A stretch of 64,000 nt of DNA from Haloglomus halophilum (lineage in GTDB: Archaea; Halobacteriota; Halobacteria; Halobacteriales; Haloarculaceae): NCBI RefSeq assembly GCF_024298885.1, contig NZ_CP101167.1:62001-126000 (forward strand), written 5' to 3'. The translations under genes and the position numbers were made by a program. Positions 24,992 through 33,258 of this stretch are shown in pieces. Under the pieces are notes generated by a model. It searched no databases and was not told where the DNA came from. It was given only the letters and a program-made list of their open reading frames with translations. The stretch's first letter is position 1, and the number at the start of each line of letters is the position of its first letter.

Positions 24992-26107
24992 TTAGTGGAT
25001 TCCTCGATCAAACTCCATCCCACGGTCGTCACTCGCCGATTCCGCTGTCGCTCCACCAGGGTCATTCTCTGTTCGACGGTACGATGGCGTCCCGCCATCG
25101 TCTCCTCCATGCCCACCGCGGGCAGCTGCCTTTTGTGCGACGGCGTGGCCAGCGGCGGCTTTCGGCCCCCACCGAGCGGCGGTCGTCGCGACGCCGGCGC
25201 CACCGACATAGGCACCGGCGGCGACACCACCAACGAGTGCTGCGCCTTTCGTCGCACCGCCGACGACTTTGGCCGTCAACGGGGTCGCGTATTTGAACGT
25301 CTTCCACGTGATGTAGAGGGCGACCAGCGGGAGAGACGCAGCGACGAGATATTTGAGGAACGCTGTTCCTGGTGTGAGCGTTCCACCGCTGTAGATCAAA
25401 TCGTATCCCTTGAGGACCATCGCAGCTGGGAGCGGGAGGACAGCCAACGGGACAAACCGTTTGCAGAACCCCATCGCGATATCGGATACGACCGGAATGT
25501 TTCCGTAGGCCAGTGCAAATGCAATCGGCATTCCGTACAGGTAGACATAGAGCAGGATCATCCGGATGTAGAACAGCGCCTCCAGCGCCCACATCGAAAT
25601 TCCACCAATCACGGCGAACAATAGCCCCAGCCCTGGGTTTGTGATGGCTGCACCCAAGAACTGAAGCATTGCCGAGGCTACGGAGGAAAGCTCCGGCATC
25701 AGTGCAATGGTGAACCCGTCGACGAGGTAGAGCGCAAGAGTTCCAACCCAATACCACGTAATGATTAGAAAGGCCCCGACCCAGGCCGTCTTCTTCGTTT
25801 TTCGAGCTTCGTAGGTACTTCCAATATTGAAGATCCGAACCGTGTGACGCCCCTGGACACTCATCACGAGGAGCAAAAGGGACACCAGCATGATTTCGCC
25901 GCCGATGAGAGCATCGTGAATCGCTGGCCAGGGTGCGTTGGTTGGTTCACCGAAGACAAATGCTCCGTTCGTCTCTGGGGTCGGCGTTCCGAACATCCCC
26001 TCAGTCAGGGTCTCATACCCCGACCTGAGACCGTCCATGAACAGCCCGATGAACCAATCAACGACGCCTTTGATACCCTCAAGGACGACGTCAATGAGAT
26101 CAACCAT
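24992..26107 (-). CDS. VirB6/TrbL-like polytopic membrane protein
   Basis: 371 residues with about six to seven membrane helices between 70 and 280 (GEIMLVSLLLLVMSV, AFLIITWYWVGTLALYLV, GLLFAVIGGISMWALEALF, MILLYVYLYGMPIAFALAYG, PLAVLPLPAAMVL, YLVAASLPLVALYITW), then an Ala/Gly-rich tail ending in a soluble charged segment. This layout is that of the VirB6/TrbL inner-membrane channel component. It lies 2 nt from the PrgI-like gene and 2 nt from the lipoprotein gene. Confidence 0.75.
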   Translation of the reverse strand: MVDLIDVVLEGIKGVVDWFIGLFMDGLRSGYETLTEGMFGTPTPETNGAFVFGEPTNAPWPAIHDALIGGEIMLVSLLLLVMSVQGRHTVRIFNIGSTYEARKTKKTAWVGAFLIITWYWVGTLALYLVDGFTIALMPELSSVASAMLQFLGAAITNPGLGLLFAVIGGISMWALEALFYIRMILLYVYLYGMPIAFALAYGNIPVVSDIAMGFCKRFVPLAVLPLPAAMVLKGYDLIYSGGTLTPGTAFLKYLVAASLPLVALYITWKTFKYATPLTAKVVGGATKGAALVGGVAAGAYVGGAGVATTAARWGPKAAAGHAVAQKAAARGGHGGDDGGTPSYRRTENDPGGATAESASDDRGMEFDRGIH

Positions 26108-26109
26108 CG

Positions 26110-26946
26110 TCAGGCCTCCGTGATCGTGACCTCACAGTCAGTCATCTCGTCAGACCCGGAATACTGGACATCGTAGGTACTCGTGACCCGATTGCCACTG
26201 ACTTGAGTCTCGACGATAACCGTGAACTGCCCGCTGTTTCCATCTGGGGAACACCCCATTCCGTCCTCACTCTCTGAACCGAACGGGAACGAGTTACTGA
26301 ACAGGTCGGCCGTCTCGCCGGGGGAGACTACTACCCGGTCGGTTTCGTGCATTCCACTGCCTCTGGGGTTCTCAATTGGATTGGGAACGTCCCCGGAGAA
26401 GATTAGTTCAGTTATCGCTTCCGGACCACTTCCTGTGTTCTCTACCGTGACGAATGCCTCGCCATTCTTGATCCGGTCCGTCTCGCTCTCACCATAGACT
26501 TCGTCCCACGGCTTATCTGGATTATTCCGATAGAGTCCGACATCCTGTATCTGAATCTCTGGACGGAGTTCAGTCGTGGTCTCAACTACTGTCTCCTCGC
26601 CTTTCAACGCGAGTACGCGGTACTCACCGGGCGCATACGCGGTGCCGATCTCGAACGAGACCTGTTGAGCACCCGCGGCTACGTCACGCTTCCCGAATAG
26701 CTCGCCGTTCGGTTGGATGAGGTTGACCTGGTCAATGTCGGCCTCTTCGGAGAGTTCGACGACGAGTGTTGTCCCCTCGATAGCGATACGCGTGAGTGGG
26801 CCGTTGCCATCTGGAGAGGTCGTTCCGTCACCAGGCGTCCCAGAACCGCCATTGTCGTTCAGACAGCCAGCGACGCTTACGACCGCAGCACCTGCGACTG
26901 TTCGGAGGGCGGTTCGCCGACTGATGTGTGGGTGGTTTCTAGTCAT
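26110..26946 (-). CDS. Tat-exported lipoprotein
   Basis: 278 residues. The N-terminus has a twin-arginine motif (ISRRTALRTVAG) and a lipobox VAGC with the lipidated cysteine at about residue 28, followed by a Gly/Ser/Thr-rich tether. The exposed part is beta-rich (TTLVVELSEEADIDQVNLI, GEYRVLALKGEETVVETT), probably Ig-like. In the transfer operon it is a candidate cell-surface contact component; the family is not identified. Confidence 0.75.
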   Translation of the reverse strand: MTRNHPHISRRTALRTVAGAAVVSVAGCLNDNGGSGTPGDGTTSPDGNGPLTRIAIEGTTLVVELSEEADIDQVNLIQPNGELFGKRDVAAGAQQVSFEIGTAYAPGEYRVLALKGEETVVETTTELRPEIQIQDVGLYRNNPDKPWDEVYGESETDRIKNGEAFVTVENTGSGPEAITELIFSGDVPNPIENPRGSGMHETDRVVVSPGETADLFSNSFPFGSESEDGMGCSPDGNSGQFTVIVETQVSGNRVTSTYDVQYSGSDEMTDCEVTITEA

Positions 26947-26949
26947 GGA

Positions 26950-28686
26950 CTATGGGTTCCGTTGGAAGATGTCTTCTGGACCGAGCATTCGGAGAAGCCG
27001 CTTGCCAGCGTAGAACATCACAAGAAACGGGATGAGCTGCCAGCCGACCTCGAAAATGAACGCGAACCAACCGTCGATGGTGCCGAGCGGGTGCCAGCGG
27101 GCAGTAGCCGTCGCACTCACATATGCGGGGTTGTGCCCGAGCCACGAACCCGGATGGTACCGAGCCGTGTAGATACCCGGCTTGTCGATCGTCACAATCG
27201 CTACCCCGGAGGCGTTGGTCTCAACACGTTGCTCCGCGATGGTGATGTAGCCGTTGCGAGTGTTCCCGCCGATTGGATATCGTCGGTCGGGATCGCTGAG
27301 CACGATTGGTGCGCCGGTCTCGTTATCCCGGAGCTCGATGCGGAGTGTGGCCTGGCTTTCGTTCTGCTGGAGCACCTCAACAGTCAGATTACTGCGCCGG
27401 AGCTGCCGCTCTGAGCCAGCGTCAGGTGCCACAATCGAGGCGTTCACACCCCGCACGATCCCCGCTACTTGGAGGGCGTTGCGGTCGACGTTCTCCGCGC
27501 GAACCGCAACACCGTACGTCGTCGTGTACGACTGGTTGACGATGTCGATGTTGATGTTCTCACCGAGCGTGCCGACCGGAGACGGTCGGTCAGTGCCCCA
27601 GGTGTCGATGATCTCTGGGCCATCGCGAACTGGTTCAGCACGCGGGCCGATTCGCGACGGGTACGCGTGAACATAGACCGGAATCGCATCCGACTCGACG
27701 GTGGCGCTGTCGGTCCGGTTCGACCTGACGAGTGTATCCCAGTTGGTGTTCCGAGCGGTGTAGAACCGCCAGACGCCACGCACTCGTGCGCTTCCATTCC
27801 CCGTCAGCGTGTACCCCTGCCACGGTCTGGACTGGAAGATAGCCACACCAGCGTCACCATTGGGATACTCGGCGTAGTAGGGGTACGCAGAGAGGTCGTA
27901 GATCTCGACGGCGATCGAGTCCGAGACGTTGAGCGACTCGGTACGATACGTGACCTCGACATCGGTCTCGTCGCCTCGGTCGATTCGCGTGGTCTTCTTC
28001 AGCCGGACGCTGATCTCGGCTTCAAGCGTGAGGTTTGCACTCCAGTCATCCTCGATCTGGTAGTCGAGGGCCGGCGTGTGCGAGCCGTCGCGCTCGACAA
28101 TGGTTTCGCCGTCCTTCTGCAATCGAACCTCCTCGACCTCGTTGCTCGCGAGCGACCACTCGATCGTCCTGTTCCCCGAGGAGCTTCCGTTCGGGACGCG
28201 AACGCGATAGTCGACGAACCCCCGCATCGTGCCGTTCGGCGCGATATAGAGCGGGGTCTCACCCGACTCCAAGTGACCTCGCGTCGACGGCTGCACTGCG
28301 AACACTGTGGCGTGGGCGTCCTCGATAAACACGCCATCTTCGAGCGACGCGTGGCGCGGATGCACGGACGTATCCGACCCACCGGCTTCGAGATCAGCGA
28401 AATCGTTTCGCGTCCACGTTGCAGCTGTCGCCGGCGGGCGCGTGAACGTGATGTCCGTCCCGTTTGCGAGTTGGTGCATCGCGGTCCGGCTCTCGCCGTA
28501 TCGCTGCTGGTACTCCTCCTGGGTGATGTAGTTGTCCGCGTCACGAGACCACAGCGTCGCTGATTCATTCTCAGTGAGCCCATTCCCCTCCGTGCCTGGC
28601 CGTGGCGGGCTTGCAGTGACGAGACCCGTGACTAGGCTCGTCACGAACAGGGCGGCCATTAGCACGGAGAGCTCTCGTTGTTTCAT
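26950..28686 (-). CDS. Large surface protein with signal peptide and C-terminal membrane helix
   Basis: 578 residues. A Sec-type signal peptide (LSVLMAALFVTSLVTGLVTA) leads into a long beta-rich ectodomain with many N-glycosylation sequons (NGT, NGSSS, NLT, NVS, NQS, NAS) and one C-terminal helix (FEVGWQLIPFLVMFYAGKRLL) with a short basic tail. Conserved gene order in the block suggests an outer part of the mating apparatus. No enzymatic motif is visible. Confidence 0.75.
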   Translation of the reverse strand: MKQRELSVLMAALFVTSLVTGLVTASPPRPGTEGNGLTENESATLWSRDADNYITQEEYQQRYGESRTAMHQLANGTDITFTRPPATAATWTRNDFADLEAGGSDTSVHPRHASLEDGVFIEDAHATVFAVQPSTRGHLESGETPLYIAPNGTMRGFVDYRVRVPNGSSSGNRTIEWSLASNEVEEVRLQKDGETIVERDGSHTPALDYQIEDDWSANLTLEAEISVRLKKTTRIDRGDETDVEVTYRTESLNVSDSIAVEIYDLSAYPYYAEYPNGDAGVAIFQSRPWQGYTLTGNGSARVRGVWRFYTARNTNWDTLVRSNRTDSATVESDAIPVYVHAYPSRIGPRAEPVRDGPEIIDTWGTDRPSPVGTLGENINIDIVNQSYTTTYGVAVRAENVDRNALQVAGIVRGVNASIVAPDAGSERQLRRSNLTVEVLQQNESQATLRIELRDNETGAPIVLSDPDRRYPIGGNTRNGYITIAEQRVETNASGVAIVTIDKPGIYTARYHPGSWLGHNPAYVSATATARWHPLGTIDGWFAFIFEVGWQLIPFLVMFYAGKRLLRMLGPEDIFQRNP

Positions 28687-28714
28687 GGGGGCTCGCGACG
28701 GGGGTGGTAGTCGC

Positions 28715-29137
28715 CTACCAGGGGGCGAGGTCGACGCACTGCGCCAGCGGGAGGTTCATCATCGACCCAGCGACGGTGTAAAGTGGCCCGAGGGCGACGA
28801 GGACGACCGCAGACTTCATCGCGGAGCGCTTGTGGCGCTTGAGGCCCTTCTTTTGGTCGGGTGTGATCGTGAACATCTCGATGAGGGAGTCGGCCTGCCA
28901 CACGACTGCGAGGCCGACAATGCCCAGCGCCGTGGTAAGCTGGAAGAAGCCCTCGATCATGCTGGGGAGGTTGTCCGCACTACAGACGGCATTCGTCTGT
29001 GCGGCGGCGGGTTCCACAGCGAACAGGCTCAGGGCGACGACGATGAACATAGCTTGCCTGGGAAGCCTACTCGATGCCGTGGACTGGCTGTCGGGGCGAT
29101 TCGAAGCCGTCTCGGAGGGCGTATTGTCCTGTGACAT
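28715..29137 (-). CDS. Pilin-like (VirB2-type) small membrane protein
   Basis: 140 residues. A hydrophilic N-terminus precedes a signal-like helix (AMFIVVALSLFAVEPAAAQ) with an AxA-type cleavage site, then two membrane helices (MIEGFFQLTTALGIVGLAVVW and SAVVLVALGPLYTVAGSMM) separated by a basic loop (QKKGLKRHKRSAM). Size, signal peptide and helix-loop-helix match VirB2/TrbC pilins. Two cysteines (C52, C134 approximately) could form a disulphide. Confidence 0.6.
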   Translation of the reverse strand: MSQDNTPSETASNRPDSQSTASSRLPRQAMFIVVALSLFAVEPAAAQTNAVCSADNLPSMIEGFFQLTTALGIVGLAVVWQADSLIEMFTITPDQKKGLKRHKRSAMKSAVVLVALGPLYTVAGSMMNLPLAQCVDLAPW

Positions 29138-29143
29138 AGCGGG

Positions 29144-29392
29144 TTACTCCTCTGCGTCGTCGACGAGTGCTTTCAGATCAGCGTAGCGGTTGGTCTCGTC
29201 GACGATCTCGTCTTTCGTGTAGCCCTGTTCGCGGGCCCGTTCGAAGAGATCTCGAAGCTCGTCGGGGTCGACGTCGCGAAGCTCCATTTCATCTCGGAGG
29301 GCGCGGCGATAGAGGGCGGAACCGTTGATATGGCTGTTCCACGTCAGGTACAGATCATCGATGTCTTCGATGGTGACTGCCCGTGTGATCAT
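29144..29392 (-). CDS. Small hypothetical protein, first gene of the transfer block
   Basis: 82 residues from ATG 29392 (MITRAVTIEDIDDLYLTWNSH); an in-frame ATG at 29413 is also possible. The helical, charged sequence (RDVDPDELRDLFERAREQGYTKDEIVDETNRYADLKAL) has no motif I recognise. It lies 6 nt from the pilin-like gene. A TATA-like GCATATACC (coding strand) near 29458 may start the operon. Confidence 0.6.
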   Translation of the reverse strand: MITRAVTIEDIDDLYLTWNSHINGSALYRRALRDEMELRDVDPDELRDLFERAREQGYTKDEIVDETNRYADLKALVDDAEE

Positions 29393-29539
29393 ATGTGCGG
29401 GGTGGGTATGCACCGGTTGAGCCCCGGTCCATGGTGGTGCGATAGCTAGAAGATCGGTATATGCTTTCTGGCCACCAACTGGCGCAAAAATCTAAAGTAA
29501 ATTATAACCGGATAGCTCGTTCACCTCGCAAGGGTACGG

Positions 29540-29580
29540 TTAACCAACAATGGGGCTAGATTCCGTTGTCTGTTGGTTAA
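29540..29580. repeat. 41-bp inverted-repeat motif, copy 2
   Basis: TTAACCAACA (29540-29549), 21-bp spacer, TGTTGGTTAA (29571-29580). Identical arms and spacing to 15616-15656. It lies 14 nt past the xseB-like stop and about 150 nt upstream of the first transfer gene, next to an AT-rich patch (29485-29510). The two copies together enclose the 13.9-kb transfer block. Confidence 0.75.
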
Positions 29581-29594
29581 GGTTAGGATGGCCT

Positions 29595-29777
29595 CTACTC
29601 GAGTTCCACGACCTCTCCACGCCCGTTGTCAAGGATTTCTCGCACCTCGGCCAAGCGTTCCTGACCCTCCTCGTGGAGCCTTGTCCCTTCATCGAGATCA
29701 CACTCATCCGCATCGAGCTGCTCAATGATTTCTTCGACACGGGTCAGCCGGTCGTGAATCTCTTGGTCGTTTGCCAC
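29595..29777 (-). CDS. xseB: Exodeoxyribonuclease VII small subunit
   Basis: 60 residues read from a GTG at 29777 (ANDQEIHDRLTRVEEIIEQLDADECDLDEGTRLHEEG). The two-helix hairpin with LDEG.rL.EEG is diagnostic of XseB. The GTG lies 2 nt after the xseA stop; a TTG at 29798 would overlap xseA and is less likely. XseB binds XseA to form exonuclease VII, which degrades single-stranded DNA from both ends. Confidence 0.85.
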   Translation of the reverse strand: MANDQEIHDRLTRVEEIIEQLDADECDLDEGTRLHEEGQERLAEVREILDNGRGEVVELE

Positions 29778-29779
29778 GC

Positions 29780-30823
29780 TCAGATCACCCCCAACCAAAG
29801 CCCAGTGATAGCCAACAACAGCAACAACAGCACAGCGATTGCGGCCTTGTAATAGACCGGCGGGAGGCCCTCGGGTACGGCCGCCTCGTCGACTGCTTCG
29901 GCAAGCTCCCGTTCATGTTCGTGCTCTTGCTGGAAGGTCTCGTACGCGGCGTCGAGTTGCTGTGCCAGCGGCTTGACTTCGCCCGCCAAGAACTCCTCGC
30001 GGGAATTCACGATATACTCACCGGCGGCCGTCGGCGTGATCGTTGCCACATCCGCGACCTGATCGGCGATTAACCGGTCGTCAGTATGCCCGATCGCCGT
30101 GACGATCGGGGTGTTTGCGGTGAAGATAGCTTCCGAGACCCGCTCGGTGTTGAACGCCTGGAGGTTCGAATCGCTCCCGCCACCGCGACCGACGATAATC
30201 GCGTCGACGTCCTCGGAGCGGTCCAGATGGTGGATGCCGTTCGCGATGGATGTGGGCGACTCCGACCCTTGGACGGTGGCGTCCTTCACCAGGATGTCGA
30301 CGGTAGGGTCCTGTTCGTGGATCGCGTTCTGGATGTCATAACGGGCATCGCCACGGAGGGAGGTTACGACCCCAACCCGCTCTGGGAACGCCGGCGGGCG
30401 CTGTTTCTGCTCGTCGTCGAACCAGCCACGCTCTTCGAGTTCGCTTCGTAGTCGCTCGACGGCAGCTGCTTGATCGCCGTCGCCGACGACGATCACCTCC
30501 CACGGCTTGAGGTCGATTTTCCCGCCCTCTGTCCAGTAGTCGATATCGCCTTCGAGGATGACCTCGGTCCCGTCCTCGAGGTCAGCGTCCATCTTCTGAT
30601 AGCGGTTCGCCCAGAGCATACAGGGAAGCTCGGCGTCGCCGTCAGTCAGGGTGAAATAGAGGGCGGTACTGTTCTGATGGAGATCCGTGACCTCGCCAAT
30701 ACAGCGGACGCCGTTGAGGGCAGGCGTGTCCTGGACGACCGATGCAATTCGGTCGTTCAGCTCTTGGACTGAAAGAACATTCCCGGACAGGACATCATCT
30801 ACCTCCCGTTCGGCATCAGCCAT
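29780..30823 (-). CDS. xseA: Exodeoxyribonuclease VII large subunit with extra C-terminal membrane helix
   Basis: 347 residues. The OB-fold N-terminus (SVQELNDRIASVVQDTP...VRCIGEVTDLHQNSTALYFTLTD) precedes the catalytic domain, with GVVTSLRGDARYDI, the signature IIVGRGGGSDSNLQAFN and AIGHTDDRLIADQVADVATITPTAAGEY. The long coiled coil of bacterial XseA (usual total 400-450 residues) is shortened, and the protein ends in a strong membrane helix (AAIAVLLLLLLAITGLWLGVI). This predicts membrane tethering, unlike the soluble bacterial enzyme. It forms an operon with xseB. Confidence 0.88.
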   Translation of the reverse strand: MADAEREVDDVLSGNVLSVQELNDRIASVVQDTPALNGVRCIGEVTDLHQNSTALYFTLTDGDAELPCMLWANRYQKMDADLEDGTEVILEGDIDYWTEGGKIDLKPWEVIVVGDGDQAAAVERLRSELEERGWFDDEQKQRPPAFPERVGVVTSLRGDARYDIQNAIHEQDPTVDILVKDATVQGSESPTSIANGIHHLDRSEDVDAIIVGRGGGSDSNLQAFNTERVSEAIFTANTPIVTAIGHTDDRLIADQVADVATITPTAAGEYIVNSREEFLAGEVKPLAQQLDAAYETFQQEHEHERELAEAVDEAAVPEGLPPVYYKAAIAVLLLLLLAITGLWLGVI

Positions 30824-30905
30824 CGCACTAACTTAACACGGGGAGAGCCGATTCAAAAATGTACTCACCAGTGCCAGTGTACCCTGCCAACTGTTCTGTG
30901 TTGAA

Positions 30906-31466
30906 TTACTCCAGTAACCCGAGGTCAGTGAGCCGGTTTTCGATCACTGTAAGCGCTTGTTCAGCATCGTCAAGCTGTTTTCCGCCCGTGATGACGAGCT
31001 TTCCACTCCCGAAGAGGAGTGCGACGACGTCCGGGTCGTCAAGTCGGTAGACGAGCCCCGGGAACTGCTCTGGTTCGTATTCGATGTGTTCGAGACCTAG
31101 GCCGATCGCAATCGCATTCAAATTGAGTGTGTGGTCGAGGTCCCCACTTGAGACAATATTCTGGATTTCGATATCTGGGGAGGTAGCGACATCGACACCC
31201 AATTCACGGAGCTCGTCGAAGACGTATTCCAACGCAGTCGTCACATTGTCGACGCTTTTTGCACCCGTACAGACGACTTTCCCCGAGCGGAAAATGAGCG
31301 CTGCGGCTTTAGGATCGTGCATCCGATATACGAGTCCAGGGAAGTTATCGGGATCGTAGTCGGTGGCTCCTAAATCCTCAGAAAGCGTTTCCAGATCGAG
31401 TTCTTGACCGATATCGGACGACGCGACCACATTCTCGACTTGAATTGATTCGGCTGTGACACTCAT
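30906..31466 (-). CDS. tbp: TATA-box-binding protein
   Basis: 186 residues made of two direct ~90-residue saddle repeats. Each has the F/P-GLVYR and ALIF.SGK.V.TG-K motif (DNFPGLVYRMHDPKAAALIF, GKVVCTGAKS; EQFPGLVYRLDDPDVVALLF, GKLVITGGKQ). TBP binds promoter TATA elements and recruits TFB. An accessory copy on the same DNA as an extra TFB suggests element-specific TBP/TFB combinations. A TATA box 27-32 nt before the ATG suggests leaderless transcription. Confidence 0.95.
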   Translation of the reverse strand: MSVTAESIQVENVVASSDIGQELDLETLSEDLGATDYDPDNFPGLVYRMHDPKAAALIFRSGKVVCTGAKSVDNVTTALEYVFDELRELGVDVATSPDIEIQNIVSSGDLDHTLNLNAIAIGLGLEHIEYEPEQFPGLVYRLDDPDVVALLFGSGKLVITGGKQLDDAEQALTVIENRLTDLGLLE

Positions 31467-31492
31467 AGGAGTACCTTCCAGTCACAACCCCC

Positions 31493-31498
31493 TTAAAA
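31493..31498 (-). promoter_or_regulatory. TATA box of tbp
   Basis: TTAAAA on the + strand (TTTTAA on the coding strand) lies 27-32 nt upstream of the tbp ATG at 31466, inside the near-palindrome CCCCTTAAAACGGGG, which could also act as an operator. Confidence 0.6.
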
Positions 31499-31537
31499 CG
31501 GGGAGTGACTTCGAGCGTCGGTGTGGTACCTTCCGAA

Positions 31538-31705
31538 TTAGAGGTCGCGGGGCTGGACCGTCTTCCGGTCGTTGGCCTCGGCACGCTCGGCGGCGTCGTC
31601 GAGCAGTTCGGCGACCTCTTCGTTGAGGGCGTCGTAGAAATCTGCCGAGACGTTGTGGTCCGAGAGCGCGTCCTTCACGGCTGCTTTGACGATTAGGTCA
31701 GACAT
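31538..31705 (-). CDS. DUF1931-like histone-fold mini-protein
   Basis: 55 residues, ATG 31705, reading MSDLIVKAAVKDALSDHNVS then helices ADFYDALNEEVAELLDDAAERAEAND and RKTVQPRDL. The pattern helix-strand loop-long helix-RKTVQPRDL is that of archaeal histone-fold proteins (DUF1931/HMf-like). TATA-like CATATAAAG at 31731-31739 sits 26-34 nt upstream, supporting a leaderless mRNA. It is adjacent to tbp and may act in chromatin or promoter control of the element. Confidence 0.78.
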   Translation of the reverse strand: MSDLIVKAAVKDALSDHNVSADFYDALNEEVAELLDDAAERAEANDRKTVQPRDL

Positions 31706-31841
31706 TCCATCGCGGACTTCTCTTGTCCACCATATAAAGGTTCGAAGTTCTCACGCAGGGTTCTCGCCTCGTCGTATCGAATATTGGCATCTGAGTACCA
31801 GAGAGAACATATGCCACCCCTCAAAAATAGAGAACAGGCAG

Positions 31842-32138
31842 ATGCACGATCTAACTGGGTTCCAGCGGGATATCTTGTACGTAACCACCGGGCTCGAGGA
31901 ACCACATGGGCTCGCAATCAAGGACGAACTCGACGACTACTACGAGCAGGAGATCAATCATGGCCGCCTCTATCCGAATCTCGACGATCTCGTCAACAAA
32001 GGACTGCTGGAGAAGGGTGAACTCGACAAGCGGACGAACGTGTACACGGTCACGCAACGCGGATTGCGGGAAATCGAGGCGCGACGTGAGTGGGAAAGTC
32101 AGTATTTAGAAGATGTGAACGCACCCACTACGTCGTAG
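31842..32138 (+). CDS. PadR-family transcriptional regulator
   Basis: 98 residues from ATG 31842. MHDLTGFQRDILYVTTGLEEPHGLAIKDELDDYY...INHGRLYPNLDDLVNKGLLEKGELDKRTNVYTVTQRGLREIE is a clear PadR winged helix with the conserved G.LYP.L..L...GLL.KG wing. The longer frame back to 31653 overlaps the divergent histone-fold promoter and is rejected. Candidate regulator of neighbouring element genes. Confidence 0.88.
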   Translation: MHDLTGFQRDILYVTTGLEEPHGLAIKDELDDYYEQEINHGRLYPNLDDLVNKGLLEKGELDKRTNVYTVTQRGLREIEARREWESQYLEDVNAPTTS

Positions 32139-32191
32139 AGTCATTATAAAAACGGGACTGCTTTACCCACTTCCCACGAATCCACAGTAAG

Positions 32192-33079
32192 ATGGCTCGG
32201 CTCGTCTTCTATCACCACCCACAGGCCGAGAATTTCTCACTCAAATATAGCTCGGCATCGGTGGCAGAAATCCTGTCTCAGCGAGAGCAATCCGGCGAGT
32301 CGACAAAGCTCATCGGGTACCCCTTCGAAGCTCCAGTCTATGTGCTCTACGAAGGCGAGTCAGAGATCGAATCTGCCCAAGAGGTCGACTTCGATCAGGA
32401 ATGGCTGAGCGACCGTATTCGTGACCTTCCCCGTGCTGGGCAGGTTGTCGCATTCCGATTAGTAGAGTTGCTCGAAGCTGCGGTTGATGTTCGCGATGAG
32501 GATGAGTTCCGGCTCTACAAGGAGTTCGAACCGCAAAAGATCCAGCAGGCACTCGATCACGTCTCCTGGGGAGCTCCACTTCCGATCGTCGCTGGAGAGG
32601 TGATGTCGAATTTGATCCTCCGACATTCCCTCCCAAATGCGAATCACCGAACTGGCATCGCGATGCTGCAGTTCTGTATTGAGAGTGTGGACCCGGATTT
32701 TGAGATGCCACGAACGCACGTCGACGACGATACCTGGCGAGAGTGGGTTGATCCCTATATTGTTGATTCTAAGCGTCTCATCACGGTCCGCCGGAACAAC
32801 CTCCGTTTCAAGCAACTCGAAGAGCTGGACGTCGACCTCGTCGAACGGAAAGACGGGATCCAAATCCGGTTAGCCGAGTTCGAGCTGGATATGCACTGGC
32901 GAGAAGCCCTATCAGAGTATGCTGGGCAGCACGAATCTCACTGTACGGACTTCGCGCAGGCAGTTCTCGAACGAGCAGGACGGGACGATCTGCTCGACCG
33001 TCAAGGACCAACGAAACAAGAGTTCATCACGTATCTGGAGGACGGACTGGTCGAACGGGACTTCAGAGAAATGTTTTGA
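32192..33079 (+). CDS. Fic/Doc-like (Fido) protein with divergent motif
   Basis: 295 residues. Residues 60-190 contain a helical core with LRHSLPNANHRTGIAML (about 147-163), which matches the Fido motif HxFx(D/N)(A/G)NxR with F replaced by L. Upstream helices (LPRAGQVVAFRLVELLEAAV) fit the fold. Residues 195-295 (LITVRRNNLRFKQLEEL...) have no recognised domain. The catalytic H and R are retained, so AMP or phosphate transfer is possible. A TATA-like TTATAAAAA at 32144-32152 precedes it. It converges on a 34-residue microgene with no gap. Confidence 0.6.
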   Translation: MARLVFYHHPQAENFSLKYSSASVAEILSQREQSGESTKLIGYPFEAPVYVLYEGESEIESAQEVDFDQEWLSDRIRDLPRAGQVVAFRLVELLEAAVDVRDEDEFRLYKEFEPQKIQQALDHVSWGAPLPIVAGEVMSNLILRHSLPNANHRTGIAMLQFCIESVDPDFEMPRTHVDDDTWREWVDPYIVDSKRLITVRRNNLRFKQLEELDVDLVERKDGIQIRLAEFELDMHWREALSEYAGQHESHCTDFAQAVLERAGRDDLLDRQGPTKQEFITYLEDGLVERDFREMF

Positions 33080-33184
33080 TCAGTCGCGAAGCTCGGCGAC
33101 CGACTGACCAACCTCACGGACGTGTTCACTTCGCTCGAGGTCGAGTTCCTCGGCGAGGTAGTCAACCGTCTCTTCGAGGCTCAT
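33080..33184 (-). CDS. 34-residue microprotein, copy 1
   Basis: ATG 33184 opens a 34-codon frame (MSLEETVDYLAEELDLERSE, ending VAELRD). A TATAAA at 33209-33214 is 25-30 nt upstream, ideal for a leaderless transcript. A second 34-codon gene at 53097-53201 encodes a homologue (MSLDEAVEEALATYNMSRSE ... VATLQD) with the same kind of TATAAA placement, which argues that both are real. Predicted two short helices; function unknown. Confidence 0.65.
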   Translation of the reverse strand: MSLEETVDYLAEELDLERSEHVREVGQSVAELRD

Positions 33185-33258
33185 ATTGGAAAGAAGTCTG
33201 CCGAGCGGTATAAACCTAGTGCTGACCAGCAATGTAGCTCATCAGGGGAAGCGCCTCC

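Noticed and set aside
27469-28563. 364-codon + strand frame
   Set aside because: Antisense shadow of the signal-peptide-bearing surface protein; no domain or plausible start context.
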